Positions 57,783-64,000 of a stretch of 64,000 nt of DNA are shown piece after piece (the stretch's first letter is position 1; each line of letters begins with the position of its first letter). A program made the position numbers and the translations under genes. The stretch is from Microvirga sp. SRT01. GTDB lineage: Bacteria; Pseudomonadota; Alphaproteobacteria; Sphingomonadales; Sphingomonadaceae. The notes beneath the pieces are model-generated. The model made no database searches and was not told where the DNA came from. It saw only the letters and a list, made by a program, of their open reading frames with translations. The stretch is from NCBI GenBank assembly GCA_018139225.1, contig JAGSNX010000006.1:62001-126000 (forward strand). The letters are read 5' to 3'.

Positions 57783-58826
57783 TCAGGCGGCGCAGACCTT
57801 GTCCCGGCCCGTGTCCTTGGCCGTGTACAACAGCCGATCGGCGCGCTCGAAGGCGGTATCGGCCTTCTCGCCCGCCCGGATCGCCGTCACGCCCGCAGAG
57901 ATGGTGACCATGCCCAGCGGCTTGCCGGTATCGCGGTCGCGGAACCGGCGCGAAGCGACCTCGGCCCGCGCCGCGTCGAGCAATGCGGCGGCACTCGCCA
58001 GGTCGCATCCCGCCAACAGGATCGCGAACTCCTCGCCGCCGTGGCGCGATACGATATGACCGTCGCACGTCTTGGCCAGCGCCTCGCCAATCGCCGAGAG
58101 CACGCGGTCGCCCACGGGATGTCCGAACTCGTCATTGACGCGCTTGAACCGGTCGATGTCGCACAGGGCGAGGCAGTGCGGGCCGCTGCCCTCCACCCGC
58201 TCCGCAAACGCGTCGGCGAAGCCGAGTCGGTTGCACAGACCGGTCAGCGGATCGCGCCGCGCGTCGTCGCGCGCCTGTGCAAGCTTGGCGCGCAAGGTGT
58301 CGGCTTCCTCGGTCGCCTGCGCCAGCTTCGCTTCCGATTCGCGGATGCGGCGGATCATTGCGGTGGCGATTCGCGTCACTTCGTCGCTGTGCTGGAACCG
58401 GGGCGAGCGTTCGATCGCGGCGGCGCTGGCGGCGAGATCACGACCGAAGTCGCGCGTTTCGACATGCATCGCCCGTGTCATGGCCGCGAACACGTCGACC
58501 TGCGCCTGGGTCTGCGCAACGAGCGCTTCGGCCTGACGGTCGAGCGCGACGTCGCCGCCAGCCCACCGCGCCGGCGGCATCCCGCCGGCGACCACCTCGC
58601 CGCCGAGCTGCTCGATCTGCTCGTGCGTCAGCCGATATCCGCCGTCGGTCAACAGCGCGACTTCGCGTGCCAGATCCCCCCCGGGCTCCGCCAACACGGC
58701 ATGAGCGAACATGTAATGCGCAGGATCGGGGCTCAACCGGTGCGCGGCCAGAAATGCCCCGATCCGATCGTACAGGTCTTCCCCATGATCCTGTCGCCGC
58801 GCAATGCCGGCGTGTCCCATTCCCAC
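57783..58826 (-). CDS. diguanylate cyclase (GGDEF protein)
   Basis: A 347-residue soluble protein. Residues about 1-170 form an alpha-helical N-terminal domain of unknown role; a coiled coil (about 165-185, ESEAKLAQATEEADTLRAKLAQARDDARRDPLTGL) leads to the GGDEF domain with DPLTGLCNRLGF, CDIDRFKRVNDEFGH and an active-site motif RHGGEEF. The RxxD inhibitory site normally a few residues before GGEEF is absent (TCDGHIVSRHGGEEF). It probably makes cyclic di-GMP without product inhibition. Confidence 0.92.
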   Translation of the reverse strand: MGMGHAGIARRQDHGEDLYDRIGAFLAAHRLSPDPAHYMFAHAVLAEPGGDLAREVALLTDGGYRLTHEQIEQLGGEVVAGGMPPARWAGGDVALDRQAEALVAQTQAQVDVFAAMTRAMHVETRDFGRDLAASAAAIERSPRFQHSDEVTRIATAMIRRIRESEAKLAQATEEADTLRAKLAQARDDARRDPLTGLCNRLGFADAFAERVEGSGPHCLALCDIDRFKRVNDEFGHPVGDRVLSAIGEALAKTCDGHIVSRHGGEEFAILLAGCDLASAAALLDAARAEVASRRFRDRDTGKPLGMVTISAGVTAIRAGEKADTAFERADRLLYTAKDTGRDKVCAA

Positions 58827-58955
58827 CCTCCGCTGATCTCCAGCGAAGGCGTTTACGGGACAACCGTTAGCATCCGGTAATCATGTCGGAGCCGCAACAT
58901 TAACGGTTGGCGCTGGGTCAAGAGCGTCAACCGACTGACAAAACGCGTAAAAAGA

Positions 58956-59483
58956 TCAGGATTTCAGCTTCTGGACGGCCGCCAGCGTCTCTTCGACATG
59001 GCCGCTGGCATCCATATTGTCATGGACGAACGCGATCCGGCCGTTGCGGCCGATGACGTAGCTGGTGCGCTTCGTGATGTCGCGACCGGCCATCTGCTTG
59101 CCGAGCGACACGTTGTAGCCGGCGATGACCTTCGGCCCGGCGCTCGCGACCGCGAACTTGCCGGCGCACTTCTCCGACGAGAAGCGCTGGAGCGTCGGCA
59201 CGTCGTCGGCGGACATGCCGATCACGGTCGCGCCCGCCTTGCGGAAGGCGGGCATCGCTTCCGCGAACGCATGCGCCTCCGCGTTGCAGCCGCCGGTGAA
59301 CGCCGCCGGGAAGAAGTAGAGCACGACCGGGCCCTTCTTCAGCAGGTCGGCGAGGTGGACGTTGACCACCTTGCCCGCGACCGCGCCGCGCGTGGTGAAG
59401 TCGGGTGCCTGCGCACCGGGCGCCAGCGCCGCACAGGCAGGGGCGGCGATCGCAACGGCGGCAATGATCGGCAGCAGGCGCAT
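58956..59483 (-). CDS. exported peroxiredoxin (BCP/AhpC type)
   Basis: A 175-residue thioredoxin-fold protein with a signal peptide (MRLLPIIAAVAIAAPACA) and the peroxidatic motif PAAFTGGC (Cys about residue 66), then SADDVPTLQRFSSEKC (second Cys about 106). Likely reduces peroxides in the periplasm. Most family members with this form are cytosolic; the leader is the unusual point. It is transcribed alone. Confidence 0.85.
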   Translation of the reverse strand: MRLLPIIAAVAIAAPACAALAPGAQAPDFTTRGAVAGKVVNVHLADLLKKGPVVLYFFPAAFTGGCNAEAHAFAEAMPAFRKAGATVIGMSADDVPTLQRFSSEKCAGKFAVASAGPKVIAGYNVSLGKQMAGRDITKRTSYVIGRNGRIAFVHDNMDASGHVEETLAAVQKLKS

Positions 59484-59552
59484 GGAAAATCCTCTCGGGC
59501 GTTATCGGACAAGGCTGTAGCGCGGGCGCGTGCGCCGCGATAGGCCGGTGTC

Positions 59553-60359
59553 ATGCCAGTCCGCCCCGCCGATATCGACCTCGCCCACCGCCTCGCCGAC
59601 GCCGCGGGCGCGGTGATCCGCCCCTATTTCCGCAAGCCTCACGGGCTGGAGACGAAGGCCGACCACAGCCCCGTCACCCTCGCCGACAAGGAAGCCGAAG
59701 CGGCGATGCGCCGCCTGCTCGACGCCGAATGCGCGGGCGACGGCGTCCACGGTGAGGAATACGGGATCAAGCCGGGGGTGACGAACCGGCAATGGGTGCT
59801 CGACCCGATCGACGGTACGCGCAGCTTCACCGCCGGCCGCGCGATCTTCGGCACGCTGATTGCGCTGCTGGAGGATGGCTGGCCGGTGCTCGGCATCATC
59901 GACCAGCCGGTGCAGCGCGAACGCTGGGTCGGCGTTGCCGGCCGCCCGACGACGTTCAACGGCGTCCCCGTTCGCACCCGCGCCTGCCCCGCTCTGGAAG
60001 GCGCGGTCGTCGCCACCACCAGCCCGCATCTGTTCGCGGAGGGTGACGTGCCGCACTACATGGCGCTCGTCGCAGCAGCGTCGGGCGGGCACGTCCGGCA
60101 GGGGCCCGTCTATGGCGGCGATTGCTACAATTACGGGCTGCTCGCGTCGGGACACCTCGATATCGTCTGCGAATCGGGGTTGCAGCTATACGATTTCGCC
60201 GCGCTCGCGCCGATCGTGGAGGGAGCCGGCGGACGCCTGTGCGACTGGAACGGCGACCCGCTCACCGCATCAAGTGAAGGTCATGTCCTGGCGATCGGAG
60301 ATCCCGCGCGGGCGGAGGAGGTGCTGGAGGCGCTGAGGGCGACTCCGCACGAGCACTGA
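59553..60359 (+). CDS. hisN: histidinol-phosphatase / inositol-monophosphatase family
   Basis: A 268-residue phosphatase: metal-site motifs GEEYG and WVLDPIDGTRSFTAGRAIFGTLIAL, and YDFAALAPIVEGAGGRLCDWNG near the C-terminus. The HisN branch is suggested by GTRSFTAG in place of GTxNFxxG and by length. It would complete histidine biosynthesis in organisms without the HisB-type phosphatase; inositol phosphate activity is an alternative. Confidence 0.85.
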   Translation: MPVRPADIDLAHRLADAAGAVIRPYFRKPHGLETKADHSPVTLADKEAEAAMRRLLDAECAGDGVHGEEYGIKPGVTNRQWVLDPIDGTRSFTAGRAIFGTLIALLEDGWPVLGIIDQPVQRERWVGVAGRPTTFNGVPVRTRACPALEGAVVATTSPHLFAEGDVPHYMALVAAASGGHVRQGPVYGGDCYNYGLLASGHLDIVCESGLQLYDFAALAPIVEGAGGRLCDWNGDPLTASSEGHVLAIGDPARAEEVLEALRATPHEH

Positions 60360-60515
60360 GGCCTTAATCGGGGGCTTCCCCGAGAGAGGGTTGCCATTCG
60401 ATCGTCGCTCAGGAGCGCATCGTGACGTTCAGCGTCGCCGATGAAGGGCACGCGAAGCCTTCACGAGAGACCCGCACGAACAGCAATGGTCGCCGGACCT
60501 TGCACTGCCCGATAA

Positions 60516-61133
60516 TCAAGCCTCGCAGCCGATCGCGGTCCCACTCGACGCGCCGTCGATAAGGCAGGAAATGAGCTTGGCGCTGGCGGCTTGTACCGCC
60601 TCGCTGTGCAGCGTTCGGGTGAAGACCGAGCCGATCGATACGATCATGAACGATTCCGCGAGCAGCCGATGTTCGTGGGTGACGGTCGTGCTGCCCATCA
60701 GGCCGGCGAAAGCCCTGCTGATGTTGTCCGACATCATCAATCGTATCTTCGTGAATATCGCGTGGATGCGATCGTTGCGGGATGCTTCCGCTGCGATCTC
60801 CAGGAAAAGGCGGTCGCCTTCCTCGTCCTCCTTGCACGTCGCCGAATCGAGCCAGGTTCGCACGCCGGTCCGATCTTTCGCCGCCAAGGCTGCGTCCAGC
60901 GTGGCGAGGTCGGCGAACTTCCTGCAATCTTCCTCGACGATGGCCGCGATGATGTCCTCCTTCGACGGGAAGTCGCGGTAAAGTTGCTGGACGGCAACGC
61001 CCGATTCCTTCGCGATCAGTGCGATACCGGTGGAATGGAAGCCGTGCTCCACGAACAGCCTTCGTGCCACGTCCTTGACGTTTTCCCGGCGCAACTCCGC
61101 ACGCGACAAGGGCGGGCATTCGACAATCGACAA
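60516..61133 (-). CDS. TetR/AcrR-family repressor
   Basis: A 205-residue regulator with an N-terminal helix-turn-helix (VKDVARRLFVEHGFHSTGIALIAKESGVAVQQLYRDFPSKEDIIAAIV) and a helical ligand-binding domain. It is divergent from the efflux genes by 102 bases, so it likely represses the RND pump. The gap 60360-60515 between it and hisN holds only a small CGGGG/CCCCG hairpin. Confidence 0.9.
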   Translation of the reverse strand: MSIVECPPLSRAELRRENVKDVARRLFVEHGFHSTGIALIAKESGVAVQQLYRDFPSKEDIIAAIVEEDCRKFADLATLDAALAAKDRTGVRTWLDSATCKEDEEGDRLFLEIAAEASRNDRIHAIFTKIRLMMSDNISRAFAGLMGSTTVTHEHRLLAESFMIVSIGSVFTRTLHSEAVQAASAKLISCLIDGASSGTAIGCEA

Positions 61134-61156
61134 TTCAGAACCTCTCTCAAGCCTTG

Positions 61157-61185
61157 TTGACGCGTCCGAATGGCGCGGCTAACGA
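61157..61185 (+). promoter_or_regulatory. sigma-70-type promoter for the RND pump
   Basis: TTGACG, a 17-base spacer, then TAACGA, in the gap between the TetR gene and the adaptor gene. The start would be near 61192, about 44 bases before the ATG. The spacer overlaps sequence with short GCGC repeats where the repressor could bind. Confidence 0.55.
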
Positions 61186-61235
61186 CCGATTTCGTGAGTG
61201 ATCGCTCTCTTCCCTTTTTTCAAGCAGGAAAATTT

Positions 61236-62426
61236 ATGTTCTCCAAGCGGCTGATGGGCTGTGTGTTGGCGTCGTCCGCCTTGCTCGCCTTGTCGGCGTG
61301 CGGGGGCGGTGCACCGCAGCAGCAGGCTCCACAGGGCCCGGCGCCGGTCGGCTACGTCGTCGTTCGCGAGGAGCCGGTGCAGCTGACGACCGAACTGCCC
61401 GGTCGAACGACCGCGTTCGAAACGTCCGAGGTTCGGCCGCAGGTCAACGGGCTGGTACAGGCGCGCCTGTTCGTGGAGGGCGACGTGGTCCGCAAGGGGC
61501 AGGCGCTCTACCGGATCGATCCCGCCCCGTACGAGGCACAGGTCGCGAGTGCGCGCGCCGCCCTGACCCGCGCGCGGTCCAGCATCGCGTCGAGCGCCGC
61601 CCTTGCCCGCCGTTACGGCGAGTTGGTGAAGATCAACGCGATCGCGCGGCAGGAGTATGAAAACGCCCAGACCACCGCGGCGCAGGCGCGGGCCGATGTC
61701 GCCGCTCAGCAGGCGGCGTTGCGCACGGCGCAGATCGATCTCGCACGCACGACGATCCGCGCGCCGATCACCGGCCGCATCGGCCGATCGGTGTTCACGA
61801 CCGGCGCACTCGTCTCCGCGGCGCAGACCAACGCGCTCGCCACGATCCAGCGCATCGACCCGATCTATGTCGACATACAGGAGTCGAGCGCCGACCTGTT
61901 GAAGCTGCGCCGGCAGATCATCAGCGGGCAATTGACCCGTGACGGCAATGCCCGCGTCAAGCTGATGCTGGAGGACGGCAGCGACTATGGTCCCGAGGGT
62001 ACGCTGCGCTTCGCGGACGTGACCGTCGATCCGACCACCGGTTCGCAGGTGATCCGGGCGCTGTTCCCCAATCCCAACGGGCTGCTGCTGCCGGGCATGT
62101 TCGTCCGCGCCTCGCTCGTCGAGGGGACGCAGTCGAAGGCGATGCTGGTCCCGCAGCGTGCGGTCAGTCGCGACGAAAAGGGTCAGGCGACCGTGCTGGT
62201 CGTCGGGGCCGGCGACAAGGTCGAGCCGCGCACGCTTCAGACCAACCGCGCGATCGGCGACAACTGGCTGGTCACCGGCGGTCTGAAGCCCGGCGACAAG
62301 GTCATCGTAGAAGGCGGCATGATGCTGCGTCCGGGTATGCCGGTGCAGGGCAAGCCGTGGAATCCCAACGCCAAGCCCGCCGGTCAGCCGCCGCAGCAGG
62401 GTCAGGCGCAGGCGCAGGCGAAGTAG
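61236..62426 (+). CDS. RND efflux periplasmic adaptor (AcrA/MexA type)
   Basis: A 396-residue lipoprotein adaptor: lipobox LLALSACGGG (Cys about residue 20), lipoyl-type barrel-sandwich pieces (VRPQVNGLVQARLFVEGDVVRKGQALYRIDP and TTIRAPITGRIGRSVFTTGALVS), a coiled-coil hairpin between, and a beta-barrel and membrane-proximal domain (LLLPGMFVRASL). The tail is Gln/Ala/Pro-rich. It links the permease to an outer-membrane channel not seen here. The ATG at 61236 follows GCAGGAAAATTT. Confidence 0.95.
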   Translation: MFSKRLMGCVLASSALLALSACGGGAPQQQAPQGPAPVGYVVVREEPVQLTTELPGRTTAFETSEVRPQVNGLVQARLFVEGDVVRKGQALYRIDPAPYEAQVASARAALTRARSSIASSAALARRYGELVKINAIARQEYENAQTTAAQARADVAAQQAALRTAQIDLARTTIRAPITGRIGRSVFTTGALVSAAQTNALATIQRIDPIYVDIQESSADLLKLRRQIISGQLTRDGNARVKLMLEDGSDYGPEGTLRFADVTVDPTTGSQVIRALFPNPNGLLLPGMFVRASLVEGTQSKAMLVPQRAVSRDEKGQATVLVVGAGDKVEPRTLQTNRAIGDNWLVTGGLKPGDKVIVEGGMMLRPGMPVQGKPWNPNAKPAGQPPQQGQAQAQAK

Positions 62427-62432
62427 ACGCTG

Positions 62433-64000
62433 ATGGCACGCTTTTTTATCGAGCGCCCGATTTTCGCCTATGTGCTGGCGGTGATGGTCGTCATCGTCGG
62501 AATCCTGTCGATCCGCGTCCTGCCGATCGCGCAGTTTCCCGCCATCGCGCCGCCCGCGGTGTCGATCACCGCGAACTATCCGGGTGCCGACGCGCAGACG
62601 CTGGAGAACACGACGACCCAGATCATCGAGCAGCAGATGAAGGGGATCGACCACCTTCGCTACTTCTCGTCCTCGTCGTCGTCCGCCGGCATCGTCACGA
62701 TCACCCTGACGTTCGAGCAGGGCACCGATCCCGACATCGCGCAGGTGCAGGTCCAGAACAAGTTGCAGGCGGCGACGCCGCTGTTGCCGCAGGAAGTGCA
62801 GCGTCAGGGCATCGTCGTGGCGAAAGCGACGCAGAATTTCCTGCTGTTCGTCGGCCTGTATTCCGAGAATGGCAGCCACGACGCCGACGATCTCGCCGAT
62901 ATCGTCGCCTCCAAGATCCAGGACCCGCTGTCGCGCGTCACCGGCGTCGGCGACACGCAGATTTTCGGTTCCCAGTACGCGATGCGGATCTGGGTCGACC
63001 CGCTGAAGCTCAACAATTTCGCGTTGACGATGGCGGACGTGACCAGTGCGGTCACCGCGCAGAACGCGCAGGTGTCCGCCGGCCAGATCGGTGCGCAGCC
63101 CGCCCCCAAGGAGCAGATGCTCAACGCCACCGTGTCGGTGTCATCGCGCCTGACCTCGCCCGAGCAGTTCGCGCAGATCCGTCTGAAGAGCAACGCGAAC
63201 GGATCGGTCGTGCGGCTGGGCGACGTCGCGCGCGTCGCGATCGGGGCCGAGAACTACGCCTTCTCGGCGCAGTGGAACGGCAAGCCCGCGTCCGGCATCG
63301 GCATCAAGCTGGCACCGGGCGCCAACGCGCTCGACACGGTCGAGGCGGTCAAGGCGCGCGTCAACGAGATCGCCAAGCAGTTCCCGCCCGATGTGAAGGT
63401 CATCTTCCCGTACGACACGTCGCCGTTCGTCCGGCTGTCGATCGAACAGGTGATCCACACGCTGGTCGAGGCGGTCGTGCTCGTCTTCCTCGTCATGTTC
63501 CTCTTTCTCCAGAACTTCCGCGCGACGCTGATCCCGACGATCGCGGTGCCGGTCGTGCTGACGGGGACGTTCGCGGTGCTGGCGGCGTTCGGCTATTCGA
63601 TCAATACGCTGACCCTGTTCGGCATGGTGCTGGCGATCGGTCTGCTGGTCGACGATGCGATCGTCGTCGTCGAAAACGTCGAGCGCCTGATCACCGACGA
63701 GGGCCTCACGCCCAAGGAGGCCGCGCGCAAGTCGATGGACGAGATCACCGGCGCGCTGATCGGCATCGCCGTCGTCCTGTCCGCGGTGTTCCTGCCGATG
63801 GCATTCTTCGGCGGCTCCACCGGCGTCATCTATCGCCAGTTTTCGATCACGATCGTGTCGGCGATGGTCCTGTCGGTCGCCGTCGCGCTGATCCTGACGC
63901 CGGCGCTCTGCGCCACGATCCTGAAGCCGCACGACAAGAACAAGAATCAGGGTAACGGCCCGCTGACGCGGTTCTTCCGCTGGTTCAACGACCGCTTCGA
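62433..64000 (+). CDS. RND efflux permease, HAE1/AcrB type (3' end outside window)
   Basis: The first 522 codons of an inner-membrane drug/proton antiporter. It begins [20 protein letters not shown], has the porter domain motifs ([21 protein letters not shown]), and the proton-relay helix [22 protein letters not shown] with the paired aspartates. It starts six bases after the adaptor stop, so the two form one operon. The remaining half, including the second porter and six helices, is beyond the right edge. Confidence 0.95.
   Translation, partial: MARFFIERPIFAYVLAVMVVIVGILSIRVLPIAQFPAIAPPAVSITANYPGADAQTLENTTTQIIEQQMKGIDHLRYFSSSSSSAGIVTITLTFEQGTDPDIAQVQVQNKLQAATPLLPQEVQRQGIVVAKATQNFLLFVGLYSENGSHDADDLADIVASKIQDPLSRVTGVGDTQIFGSQYAMRIWVDPLKLNNFALTMADVTSAVTAQNAQVSAGQIGAQPAPKEQMLNATVSVSSRLTSPEQFAQIRLKSNANGSVVRLGDVARVAIGAENYAFSAQWNGKPASGIGIKLAPGANALDTVEAVKARVNEIAKQFPPDVKVIFPYDTSPFVRLSIEQVIHTLVEAVVLVFLVMFLFLQNFRATLIPTIAVPVVLTGTFAVLAAFGYSINTLTLFGMVLAIGLLVDDAIVVVENVERLITDEGLTPKEAARKSMDEITGALIGIAVVLSAVFLPMAFFGGSTGVIYRQFSITIVSAMVLSVAVALILTPALCATILKPHDKNKNQGNGPLTRFFRWFNDRF

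Overview
The window is GC-rich and alphaproteobacterial, most likely Sphingomonas or a close relative. Three things point there: a metalloprotease ending in a PEPxxWA-CTERM sorting signal, a cysteine-free MucR-type regulator, and dispersed palindromic intergenic repeats that look familiar from sphingomonads. No plasmid, phage, transposase or CRISPR signature was seen. Genes are tightly packed, often with ATGA, GTGA or TGATG stop/start overlaps.

Layout. 1-2169: an ATM1-type ABC exporter (cut by the left edge) and a small secreted protein. 2170-18865 (minus strand): flagellar export and basal-body genes; in transcription order flbD-like regulator, fliE, F, G, H, I, J, K, L, M, N, O, P, Q, R, flhB, fliD, fliS. 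19158-20513 (+): flagellin. 20712-21905 (-): PEP-CTERM metalloprotease. 22058-25729 (-): lytic transglycosylase, flhA, fliA. 25945-28263 (-): a compact motA-like/motB-like pair, flgA, flgM, flgN-like. 28684-37569 (+): flgB, C, D, E, F, G, H, I, J, K, L. 37660-39435 (+): full-length motA and motB. 39493-45867: mucR, ppk2, an unusual hydrolase/flavin-reductase fusion, plsC, a YdcF protein, ftsX, ftsE and a zinc-ribbon membrane protein. 46098-46184: tRNA-Leu(GAG). 46237-55355 (-): a seven-gene run with four secreted DUF11-type proteins or fragments, one 1661-residue outer-membrane protein of the same type, a 79-residue protein and a tandem PilZ protein. 55690-64000: DUF1810, lipoprotein, PEBP-like protein, two tiny membrane peptides, diguanylate cyclase, periplasmic peroxiredoxin, HisN-type phosphatase, TetR regulator and an RND efflux pump (permease cut by the right edge).

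Regulation can be read from the sequence. Sigma-54 sites (TGGCAC-N5-TTGC type) precede flgB, the transglycosylase-flhA-fliA operon, the compact mot pair, motA and fliK. Matches to a sigma-28-like element (TAAA-N15-GTCGTT) precede fliD and flgM, with a weaker one before the flagellin gene. This fits a cascade in which the FlbD-like activator turns on sigma-54 genes including fliA, FliA turns on filament genes, and FlgM restrains FliA until the hook is complete.

The strongest candidates for an undescribed system are the DUF11/outer-membrane-barrel operon with its coupled PilZ gene (46237-55355) and the compact stator whose MotA lacks the first transmembrane helix (27119-28263). Other oddities are an FlgH without a lipidation cysteine, an FliM without the N-terminal CheY-binding peptide, covarying tandem hairpins upstream of ftsE, and a long palindrome between fliQ and fliR.
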